Shown here: in pieces, positions 11,943 to 21,696 of the stretch | Layout of the letters: every line of letters begins with the position of its first letter | Numbering within the stretch: position 1 is the first letter of the stretch | NCBI GenBank assembly: GCA_031835245.1 | Contig: JAVKOQ010000132.1 | Span: forward strand, 62,001 to 126,000 | DNA from: Balamuthia mandrillaris | Lineage: Eukaryota > Discosea > Longamoebia > Balamuthiidae | Reading direction: 5' to 3' | Length of the DNA stretch: 64,000 nucleotides | Position numbers and translations under genes: made by a program | Notes under the pieces: generated by a model | Databases searched by the model: none | What the model saw: only the letters and a program-made list of their open reading frames with translations | What the model was told of the DNA's origin: nothing

Positions 11943-14900
11943 CTCCTCTTGATAACGAGAAGCTTACTTGGATGTTTTTGTAGAGGCGATAGTCTATCAT
12001 AGTGAGTTGACGTGCTATTTCTTCAGGCTCATACTGCGTGAACAGCTCTATGTGAGTGCACCATCCTCCTTTGGGTGGCTTTGGTATCTATTCGTTATTG
12101 CCATTGCTATTAAAATTGCATCTAAGACTAAAAACGGATTTGTAGAAGAGAAAGCCGTACTGTCAAGTCGGTAGAAGGTGAAGACAACATTGCTCTCTGT
12201 CTCTTTCGTTCTGTAAACTAATCATCATTGCAATCCTTTGTTAAACAAAAACAACAACAAAACTCCCAACAAACAGAGGGCATACAAGCCTGTTTTTCTA
12301 ACTCTGAACAAAGCATATCCGCCATCTGTTCTTGACCAGGCCGCTTCTTCAACGTCCCTCCAAGAAAGGCATAGAGCTTGTCCATGAGCTTGCTGTCAAA
12401 GTCGTGAAACTGGTGCTCCACCCAATACTTGATGACGACCACCACTCGCAGTTGCACCAGCTTCTTCTCCTCCTCTGACACGTTGAGATGCGGCGGCACA
12501 TTGTATCGCTGCACCAACTTCTCAAAGAGCTCCTTCGGCGTGGTGAAGCTATGGTATGTTACAATGAAGGTCTTCATGAATGTTGCATCTGCACACCAAA
12601 AACGGTTTGTTTTTTTTAAAAAGAGAAAGAGAGAAGCGAGAAATGTTGCCTAACATACCGTATTTTTCAGGAGATGTCAACAGTTTAACAAGCGTGTTTA
12701 AACTAGCCGCTCTTGTCTTTCCGATTTCTGGTAACTCACTTCGAACATGAGATAGGCGTCAGTACCAACAAGAACCAAAAGGATGAACCCAGCAGAATGA
12801 AGGCATAGAGAAGGACAGACGAACCCGTTGATATTATCCTCCCATATGTTAACATCTCGCTCAAACAAACTGCCGCTCAAATCCACTCCACCGCTGGCCT
12901 CTGCCTCCTCCTCCGCCATCAACGCCGTTGTCGTCGTTGTCGGGTGCATCACCAAATAACGATGCGTTTCTGCCGTGTTCAACATCTCGATCAACAGCTC
13001 GCTTATCGCTTTCACGATAGTACTCAACTGCAACGTCATCAGCAATAACGTTGAGGAGGAAAGCGAAGAAAGCGACAAGGAAGAGGAAGACGACGAAGAC
13101 GAATAAGAAGAGGAAGAAGAGGAAGAAGAAGACCCGCCCTCCGCCACCGGCAATATCGACAATAACTGAACGACCAAAAGGCGAAAGGCCGAACACTCAT
13201 CATGCATCTGATGCGCCAACCGATCCAATACCTGTTGCGCGTGATGACCGATGGCGGCCTCGACGAGGAGGTCGTTGCAATGCCCACGCAGCGGGATCTG
13301 TTCCACCATGTTGAAGGCGTTCTGGTAGACTGCCCGCTCCGCTGGCTTTAGGTTGCTGCAGAGCTCCTTGTTGGCGGCAGTGAGCACGTTCCGGAGGTAG
13401 TGCTGCATGGTTCGTACTGTCTCCAGCAACACTTCCACTTTTTTGGTGTTGCCTTCTTCTTGTTGTTGAAGTGTGCGTTGTTGTGCTGGTGGTGTTATTG
13501 TGGATCCTCCATTGGTGGAGGAGGAAGGGATGACGGTGGCGGTGGTGGTGAACGTGGTTCTTCGTCGGGTCCCACGTTGTTGTGGGCCGCCTGTTTTTCT
13601 TTCATCCTTATGTTCGTTCCTGGCATAACTGCTGATCACTATTATCGTTTCTTTTGCCGCCTTTTGTTTTTCTGTTTTATCAGAAACAGGAGAGAAGGCT
13701 GGAAGAAGCAAGAGAAAACGAGGGCTAGCGTACAGGAATTAAAACGGGACCTATGTCCCGAAGCGAGTGCTTGTGCAGACGTGCATCGACCGTCGGGGAT
13801 GACATCCCACCAATGCCACTGCCACCGCCACCATAACCGCCAATCCCGCTACCACCGCCGCCAAGAGACAGAGGAGGAACCATTCTGCCCTGTTGTTGTG
13901 CGCCACGGGGATCGTCAGCAAACAACGAAGTGAGCTTTTGGGACCCGGCCGCTTGTTGAAAGGCACGACCAGAGATGGTGTTGTACTGTTGCGGTTGCTG
14001 CTTATCGGGAGAACTTAAGCTTCGCACTCGTTGTCCGGTTCCGCCTGCTGTTTCTGCGGATCCAGAGGATTGTTGTGACAACGAAGGAGATGAAGAGGAG
14101 CCATCATGAAGATCAGAAGGCAGTTGTTGTTGACGGAGACGAGCGGCGGAGGAGGAGGCGGGAGACACTGTTCCTATTCTTTCTCTGCTATGACGAAGCG
14201 ACAGAGCGGGAGATGAAAGGGGTGAAGAAGTGGGCGACTGGTACTCCAGCGGAGGTGTTTCAGAAGAAGAAGGAGAGGAAGAGGACATGGAAGAAGAAGG
14301 AAAGGCGGAAGAAGGAGCGGTTGGCCATTGCGAACCCTTGGGAGAGATAGGCCATGGCCCTCTGTCCAAGCGGTGGTTGTGGCTGTTGGAGGTGTTTCGA
14401 CGAAACGGTGCAGGGGAGGTGGAGCTCCGCGATAGCGTCGGTGAATCTCCTCCACTACAAGCTGTGCTTATGGAGGCAGTCGATGAAGATGGAGAAGATG
14501 CAGCAGAAACAGGGGCGGAGGAAGGAGTGGCTAGACGAGCAACTGGAGGAATGGGAGTAGGAGTGGAAGAGGAAGGAACAATAGGAGGAGAACGTGGCAA
14601 GCCTCCTCCACCAGCACTGTAGTCTCTGGGGGGAAGGGGAGGAGGCAAGCTCGCTAAGTTCCTGCTCAAGAAGTCCTGCACGGCCAACACCGCCGACTTG
14701 ATCTGCGCCGCCATCGCCGCGCGACTCTTCTCCAGCTGTCGCTGAAGGACCTGATTCTCCGCGTCGTGGAGCATGCCCGTTGCACAGGTGATCACCTGCT
14801 GTGCAGCCTCCTTGATTTGCCGCTCCTCCACCGCAAAGCTGAACTCCTCCGCTCCATCGGCGAGGCTTCCGCAGAGCTGCTTGGCCGTCAACACTAAGAG

Positions 14901-15722
14901 GACGACCGCCTCCGCAAAGGCTTTGGCCTGAGCGTTGAACTCTGAACGTTCTACCTTGTTGCTTTTGCTGCTCGTTGTGGAAGAGGTGAAAGAAAGAAAA
15001 CTTTTCAGCTCGTTGGCTGCTTGCTTGGCTGCTTCCACCATGTGAAGCGACATCTCCCTTTGCATTGCGGTTCGTTCATCTCCTCCTTCACCACCTCCTC
15101 CTCTTCGTTCTTGTTGTTTAATTGGTTGCTGTGAAGAAGATGAAGAGGAGGGAGAATAGGTAGAAGAACGTTGGGACTTTGCTGGAGGCCAACGCTCCCC
15201 TCCTGTGTCTCTCCCTCTCCCATCTGACGACGAAGTTGCAACTCGTGACAACATCTTTCCCAAAGCATCCGCCGAGGCCGAGAGGTTCCTCAACGTGGCG
15301 CAAACCTCCTTGTAAGAAGTCTGCAAGCACTGCGACGTGTAGTAGTCAAACGGGTTGAGCAGGGCGTTCTTGGTGGCTCGAATGAGGTCATGAAAGGCCT
15401 GCCGTGCCTCCACCGTGCAGGAGAGCAGGAGGTCGCGTTGGCTCTGGAAGCCCTCGCTCATGGGCACCCGGATGTTGCTCTCCACCAGCTCGGCCAGCTG
15501 GGCGGTGGAGACGGCCGTCCTCCTGGCCAGCTCGATGAGCCTGGCTTTCTTGTCGTTGTGCGTGGCCGCGGGGTCATCCGGAATGACCTGAGCGGTGGAG
15601 GGGGAGGAGGAGGCTTTGGCGGTGGGGAGGTTGAAGATCTGGCAGGCGTCCTCGCGGAGGGACTCCACGAGGTCGTTGAGTTGTTCGAGCTCGGCAAAAG
15701 CTGGATTGGGTTGAAGGAACAT
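10915..15722 (-). CDS. Ras guanine-nucleotide exchange factor (RasGEF_N + RasGEF)
   Basis: Ten exons: 13751-15722, 12825-13671, 12659-12738, 12275-12588, 11968-12087, 11686-11865, 11511-11627, 11330-11427, 11060-11258 and 10915-10977; about 1329 residues. RasGEF_N lies at about 940-1065 (TRAASLNTLVKLLTSPEKYD, MKTFIVTYHSFTTPKELFEK). The catalytic CDC25-type domain lies at about 1085-1325: EPEEIARQLTMIDYRLYKNI, LELLQQSWNK, FWVASMIL, RNFNTLMGIIAGINMSAVAR, LGVYLTDLTFIEDGNPD and LINFNKRVLVNRVIQEI. The N-terminal 900 residues include helical stretches (about 1-180) resembling vinculin- or talin-like bundles, plus Ser/Pro/Gly-rich linkers; no named domain is recognised there. It should activate a Ras-family GTPase. 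All phases agree across the ten exons. Confidence 0.93.
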
Positions 15723-15755
15723 TTCTTTTTTTGTTTTTGGGGTTCGTTTCTCCCT

Positions 15756-15813
<58 letters not shown>

Positions 15814-16244
15814 ACCCCTGCAGAAAGGGACTGAAACTTTTTTGTTTCCCTTCTTTCTTCACAAACACACACAAAAACAGGACATTGTTGGTGTGAAGCG
15901 ATGCTGTCGACAACCTTATCTCACATTTGGTAAGGAGGATTGTGGCGGCCAGAGAAGAAGGAAAAAAAAAGGAGAGAAGAAGTAGACGCGGCCGAGAATA
16001 ACGTTGTTTGGAACAAACAAGTAAAGCATCAACAAACAAAGGCACCATTCGCCACATGGGCGCGATCTTTGGTTGCTGTTGGACCAGCGCTTTCCATACA
16101 TGAGAATGCGCGGTGGTGTTGTTCTCCTCTGCTGTACGGTTTGGCTTTACCAGGCTGGTACAAAGGCTGGTTGGTGGTTGCTGTTGTTGGTTGTTGTCAA
16201 CAAGAAACTTTGCAGCGGGCAGAGCTTTTATGCAAAGTCATCCA
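15723..16244. other. Intergenic spacer with CT/GA microsatellite
   Basis: Between the ZCRB1 stop and the RasGEF start. It contains a 40-50 bp perfect CT run (about 15762-15806). ORF readings here are simple-sequence translations. Nothing else is supported. Confidence 0.6.
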
Positions 16245-17177
16245 TCAGTCACTGGCATCCTCATCGCTGAAATATCCGCTCTTGCGTTTGCGCTCTCCCT
16301 TGCCGTATGCAGAACCGGCGATGAGGGTTGCTGTTTCTTCCTCCTTCTCTCTGTTCTCTTTCGTTCTAGCCGCATGCATCACCGCAGAGAAAGAGCCAGA
16401 AGAAGCAGCTGTAGAAGAAGCAGAGGGGATAGAGGAAAAAGGAGGACACGAAGGCGAAGCAGGAGAAAATGAAGCCGAGGGAAGTGGACGTGAAGAAGCA
16501 GAAAAACGACCCCGAAGCGAAGAAGAAGGAGGAGGAAAAGAAGAAGAAGAAGAAGAAGAAGAAGAAGAAGAAGAAGAAAAAGAAGAAGTGGCACCAATGC
16601 CTCCTCGTCTTTGTACTTGTGCCCCTTCCGCCTCACTCGCTCTTCTCTTCTTTTTCTTGTGCTTCACGGGAGGGTCCCTCTGTCCATACACATTCTTGGG
16701 ACACTGGTAGCTCAGGTGACCTTCCTCACCGCACTCAAAGCATCTGTCCTTGCTGGCATAAACCTTTTTCTTGATGAACTCTTGCGCCCTGCCGTTGTCC
16801 TTGGCCACAGTGCACTTCAGGGTGCGGCCATGCAGGGTGGTGCCGTCCATGGCCTCCACACAGGTTCGCGCGTCCTCAACGCGGACAAAGAGAACAAAGG
16901 CCACGCCTTTGCTCTGTCGGGTTTGCTTGTCCTTGAGGAGGGTGACCTTGGCGATGGGTCCGTAGCTTTGAAAGATTTGGTGGACGTCGTTGTTGGTGAG
17001 CTTAAAGTCCAAATTGCCGACGTATACCGTGGACTTGCTTGGCTGTTATATTTTTTTTTAAAAAAAAGGTTAACCAGTCAAGTTCGTTAACAAAATGAGG
17101 AACAGGAAGCCTCTCACGTGACTTACCGCTAAGCGACTAGGGCCACCACTTCCACCACCAGTCCCCTCCTCGTCCAT
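16245..17177 (-). CDS. ZCRB1: Zinc finger CCHC and RRM protein 1 (U11/U12 snRNP 31K)
   Basis: Exons 17127-17177 and 16245-17042 give 282 residues. An RRM spans about 18-98 ([22 protein letters not shown]1-like KGVAFVLF). A CCHC knuckle [14 protein letters not shown] is followed by [11 protein letters not shown], as in human ZCRB1. The tail is Lys- then Ser-rich and ends in [10 protein letters not shown], matching the conserved YFSDE end. The family is a component of the minor-spliceosome U11/U12 di-snRNP, so this organism is likely to keep U12-type splicing. Lengths and domain order match the family. Confidence 0.94.
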
Positions 17178-17452
17178 CTTCCTTTCTTTTTCTCTTTCTC
17201 TTTTAACAATTTGAAGAATGAAAATCATGTTAGGTATTTGAAATATTTTTGGAATGTTACATTCTATCATCAACTAAGGCGGCGCCAAGATCAAGCCGAT
17301 TCATGGGACAACGAAAATAAAGCAAAATTAGTAAAAGGAAAACAAAAAAGGCCAGACACAAAAAATAACCCACCACCTCCGGCGTGCCTAATCACGGCTT
17401 GTCTTGCGACTCGCTATAAGCAACGGTGCCGGCACCAAAGCAACCTTACCGC
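17178..17452 (-). other. 3' tail of the Fanzor gene; candidate guide-RNA scaffold or element end
   Basis: The 275 bp downstream of the nuclease stop, before the ZCRB1 start codon. Nearest the gene it is GC-rich and includes the perfect 12-bp palindrome GGTGCCGGCACC (17425-17436); it becomes AT-rich toward ZCRB1. In the TnpB/Fanzor family the guide (omega) RNA scaffold is encoded at or just past the 3' end of the nuclease gene, so this is the place to look. No conserved scaffold can be proven by eye. Confidence 0.35.
17425..17436. repeat. 12-bp perfect palindrome behind the Fanzor gene
   Basis: GGTGCCGGCACC reads the same on both strands and sits 17 bp past the frame-corrected stop codon. It could form part of the guide-RNA 3' structure or a transcription-end hairpin. 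Confidence 0.6.
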
Positions 17453-19227
17453 CTACCGCCCCCTCACAGAGGAGGAGGAGGAGGTGGTAAGTGCTTGCAA
17501 CGTAAAAAAGCGGATCAAGATGTTTCGGGCGGCGTTGGCATCTCGATCCGCCTGGTAGCCACACTCGGGTTGGGGGCACCGAAAGGTCTTGTTTCCCCCA
17601 ACTGGTGGTGGACTTGGCCGCACTTGCCGCAGGTTTTGGAGGTGTATTCCTCATCGCAGAGGCAGACCGTACAGGACGGAAATTGCTGGGCCTTGTTGAG
17701 GAGCCTCTGCCTGAAGCGATAGTGGGACCAGGTGAGCATGGCTCTGGCCGTTCGCGAGCCAATGCGGCGGTGGCCTCGCCGCACCATCTGCTGGCTCCTG
17801 AACTCTGGCAGAAGGATGAGGGAGAAGTTCCTGACCAACCAAGACACGAGCTTCTTGTGGAGGTCATCCACCAGGTTGCGGATCCTCTGGCGAAGCCGAG
17901 CAGCGGCCCTTCGGAGACGGCGCCGTTGTCTGTGGTTGACCTTGGTGCCCTTACTCTGCATGCGATCCAGGCGGTGGCACAGCTTGCCTATCTCGTTGAT
18001 GTCCGCTTTGCCCCACTCGGTGACCTCCCCGCAGCCGTTGTAGGTGGTCATGAATGTGCGCACTCCTGGATCCAAGGCGATGATGCCTGCCTCTCTCCTT
18101 CGGTGCTCACGGGCTTGGCTCTCGCCCATGAGCTTCAAAGGCTGAGGCACGCAGAGGTAGTAATGGCCCAGTCGAGTGTCCTTCACCAGACGAACGGCAT
18201 AGAGCACCTCTGACGGAACTTTGTAGTTCTTGTCCCTCGCTTTGATTCGCGCCTCCCCGAAGAAGAGTTGGCGGATAGAGCTGTTGTGGTTCCACTCCCT
18301 GGCTTGGATGCTGAGAGACTGGCTCTTGTCCTTCCGACCACGGAACTTCATCTGGAATCCAGTCGTGCCTCTGCCCGCCGCCAAGCTGCTTTTCACGCCG
18401 TTGAAGAAATCATCGACAGCGTCACTCCGAATGAATCGAGGAGTTTCCAACACCCACGCAAGGCTCTTGTTCTCTCCGTTGAAATTGCCGTTATTTAGGA
18501 ATTTCTTCCTGACTTGTTCCTTCATCTCATCACGAGGCATTCCTTGATGTTCACGATGGAACTCCACGGCCTTGTTGTAGGTCCATCGTACTGTGCCGAA
18601 CCACTTGGCCAGCGTCTTCTTTTGTTCTGAGCGCGGATAAAGGCGGATCTTCTCCACTCGCCCCACTACCGGTTTCTCCTCTCCGTTCTTGCCTTTTTTG
18701 GTGAGCTGTACGGCTGGGCGAGACGGAACGAGTCCCTCGATGAGGCCTAACAAGCCTTTCTGGTTTTTCTCCTCTTCTTCCTTCTCCTTCTCCTCTTCCT
18801 CTTCCTCCTTCTTCTCCTTCTCCTTCTCCTTCTCCTCTTCCTCTTCCTCCTTCTTCTCCTTCTCCTTCTTCTCCTCCTCCTCCTCCAACACCTTTTCTCC
18901 GTTAGGAATGTGCTTGCAGGCGGTGAACCATCCTGAACCACAGGCAAAGGGTTCTTCCAAGCACAAGGCTTCTGGGCGTATTAATCTTCTCCCGATTAAG
19001 CTGGAAAACTGGTTCCAAAAGGGCTGGGCAGGTGCAGCCTGCGGCCTACCACGCTTCTGTGCCCTTGCCTGAGGTGCCGCTGGGGCGTTTTCCGCTCTTC
19101 TTTTCCGAGTAGCAGTGGAAGTAGCAGAAGTAGTGGCGCGACCCCCTTCCTTGTGGACCCGACCGAAGTGGATGGCCAACCCGTGAGAGGTAGCAAACTT
19201 TTTTCCGCACTGTGGGCAACTTGCCAT
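17453..19227 (-). CDS. Fanzor/TnpB-like RNA-guided nuclease with N-terminal C2H2 zinc finger; 1-nt frameshift before the last catalytic residue
   Basis: The ATG is at 19227. Residues 3-25 form a C2H2 finger (CPQCGKKFATSHGLAIHFGR). Residues 115-153 are a Glu/Lys run. The nuclease core starts near 190 (RVEKIRLYPRSEQKKTLAKW, GTVRWTYNKAVEF). RuvC-I is IIALDPGVRTF (Asp386), RuvC-II is LLPEF (Glu475), and the zinc ribbon is DEEYTSKTCGKCG (about 525-537). The first frame then runs to a stop near 17515. In the -1 frame the sequence continues perfectly: the second zinc pair CPQPEC and RuvC-III QADRDANAARNI, ending at 17453. The shift lies at a run of five G on the sense strand (plus 17595-17599), consistent with one lost base, a consensus error, or recoding. 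No introns are needed, unlike nearly all neighbours, which suggests transfer. Family assignment is very strong; activity is uncertain. Confidence 0.93.
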
Positions 19228-21178
19228 TCAGGCCAGCTTCCAGCAGCGTTGTGGAAGAGGCGCACAGAGGTTCGTGATGCTGTTCTTTTTTAAACAAAAG
19301 AAATCATTAGTGAGTGGTTGGTAACAATTTTTTTTTCCATCATCAAAAAATGTAGTGAGCGAGCAGAGAAAAAAGAACGCTACCTTTTCAATCGGAGCAG
19401 TGCCCCTGCCTGCGGCTGAACCGCTTCGGTTTCCACCTCTGCCTCCTTCGGCTGGTTTCCTCCTTGTGTAGTAGAAGCGTAGCAATGAGAAATACGGTGG
19501 TGCGTGGAGCTTCGTGGATGTGTGTGTCTGTGTGTTTACTTTTGAAAAGAAAGAAAGAAAAGAAGAGAAGAGAAGAAAAGAAAACGAGTAGCAGAAAAGT
19601 GTCAAGGCGAATGACGAGTACCAAAAGTTTATTGGCGGCAGCAGCAGCATGAGCATCCATTCCGTACACCCCAACCCACAACCCACCCTACCACTTTGCC
19701 TTCAGAGACGTGGGAGAAGGAAGGGTTGTTTTGGCGGGAAACATGCTCATTGGCCCAAAAGACTAATGTCGTGATTTCTTTTTTCGTTGTCCTTAGATCT
19801 TATGATCTTTGCGCCGCCTACTATCATCACTGGAAGCATTGGTAGGGTCAGCGATCCCAGCGATGACAGCGACTCTGACCCTACCAACGCTTCCAGTGAT
19901 GATAGCAGCCGTGCGATGATGTCCTGGATCTTGGCCACAGATGGCAGCAGCTCTTTTGGGATGGCAGCAGGCAAGCCAGACGTCGCACCTGCTTCCAACC
20001 GGCGCCTTGCAGAGGATGCAGTGATCAGGCCTCCTGCACCGGTTTCCAGTCCATCCCGTTAAAAGAATCTCCTTAAGAAAAGCAGGAACAGGAAGTACAT
20101 CATGGCAGAGGGCGAAACGTTCTCCATGGCTCCCAGTGTGGTAGATCCATGCTGTGTGGAGATCATCTGAAAAGATGGCCCATCGAGCTTGTTTTCCGCA
20201 GGCGTTCATTCGTTTGTTGGCACTCGCTGGCGGGGTGCAGTCCATTTTGCCGTTGCACCAAACAACCTCAGAGAGCGCTGGGGTATTCCTCTTTGCCTGT
20301 TCGACACCGAGCTCCAGATTTGGGCCTTCTCTCGGGTTGACCTGATTCCAGGCCCAAACGTCTTAGACCGAACAATCCCTTTGGTTTCCAACGACACCGA
20401 AAGGCAACAGGGGCACCAGGGGACAAGCCAAGCATGAATAGGGGTAAATCCTTGACAGGGATAGAAGAAACAAAGCTCCATCCTTTATAGTGCTGTTAAT
20501 GAGAAGCGTTGTTCATTCTGTGGGAACTTATGCTGCTGCTTTCACGTTTGACGAAAGAAAATATCCAAACTGCTGCTTCTTATTTTTTCTCAAAGGTCAT
20601 ACAATCTTAATATGGAAATATAACCGGTATACCTTTGGTGCCATTTTTTACTCCGAATATTTCGGACTTGTATAACAAATCATAATTCATAAACCAACAG
20701 CAACTATCCAATGAATTTCAATCACAAAAACATGCCCATTGGAGGCTATCATTTATGTCGACCAGGAAGATCTCCACCTTTCATGAAGAAACACTTTGAT
20801 TTGATCTTTGCGTTCTGACCAAAATAAAAATGATAAAAACAAAAGTTGCTTTACTTGGAGTTGAACAGAGATACCTTTCATTAATTCACTGCAATACAAA
20901 ACTGAGCATAGGACACCTCTGCAATGAAAAATGATCCAAAAAAATTTGGCTTACAATTAACCCTGCTCAATGGTTTGATCGGTTCCTAAATGTTTCAAAC
21001 CACCAATCAAAAATCAAAACAGAGGCTTTATCTTACCATAAAAAGGCCATTTCTGTTGTCTTTTTCTTTGTCTCATCTCTACCCCCTTGCCATTGGGAAA
21101 TTGTCATATCGTGATGACAAAAAAGTTACGAATCCCCTCTTCTCTCTCTCTTCTCTCAGGACAAACCCAACTCAGAAA

Positions 21179-21209
<31 letters not shown>

Positions 21210-21696
21210 TACTGCTGGGGCAGGATCCATACGAAATGTCGAGTTGAAGTGGAGAGGTACAATGCTCCTATCCTCTTCTTTATCATCACCCATCTTCAGC
21301 GGCTGGCTGCTCCTCCTCTTGTGCAGATAATTCCTCTTCGTTGTCTCATAATTTGCCTCTTCGTTTTTCTTCGAAACTAGCCGCTTGGCTGCGAGGGACA
21401 AACACTTTTGCTGCACCGTACGTCATTTCAGAATGTTTCGTTCATGTTGCGTTGTTTGTGGATGATGAACAGATAGGTTATTTCTAGAGAAGAGGAGAAA
21501 GCAGCAACAAACGTTTATATTCTGTGGTCAACAGACCAATATAACTGTGTCTGCTTTCCTCAAGGAAGTTGGAATGCTCCTGTTTTCGCACCTGCATCAG
21601 GTGCCACGGGAAAGTAAAACGGTAAATTAGTGTAATGCTCCTATTGGCAAGCATGGCTATCGCCCAAGAGAGGACGACAAACACATCTAACATGAA
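19228..21696. other. Long gene-poor interval upstream of the Fanzor gene
   Basis: About 19228-19686 could hold 5' exons of the Fanzor transcript or a tiny spliced ORF on the minus strand (a Gly/Arg-rich piece with GGRGGNRSGSAAGRG at about 19390-19460). 19760-20480 is GC-richer than its flanks, reads open in several frames on both strands and contains the 85-bp hairpin listed separately; I recognise no protein in it. 20500-21150 is AT-rich without features. At 21160-21693 a minus-strand two-exon reading (hydrophobic start near 21693, donor near 21590, second exon near 21230-21416) is possible but weak. The interval may contain the left part of the element that carried the nuclease. Confidence 0.4.
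19821..19905. repeat. Near-perfect 31-bp inverted repeat with 23-nt loop
   Basis: The left arm 19821-19851 begins CTATCATCACTGGAAGC and the right arm 19875-19905 is its reverse complement with a single mismatch (T/C). The loop is about 23 nt. Arms this long do not arise by chance, so this is a real hairpin, for example a terminal or subterminal element structure or an RNA stem. Confidence 0.9.

Noticed and set aside
12861-13314. Alternative-frame ORFs within the RasGEF gene
   Set aside because: Shadows of exon 2, which is in phase with the RasGEF_N exons.
19787-20481. Overlapping ORFs of 60-150 codons on both strands
   Set aside because: No family signature, no splice support, and part is explained by the hairpin; described as a GC-rich island only.
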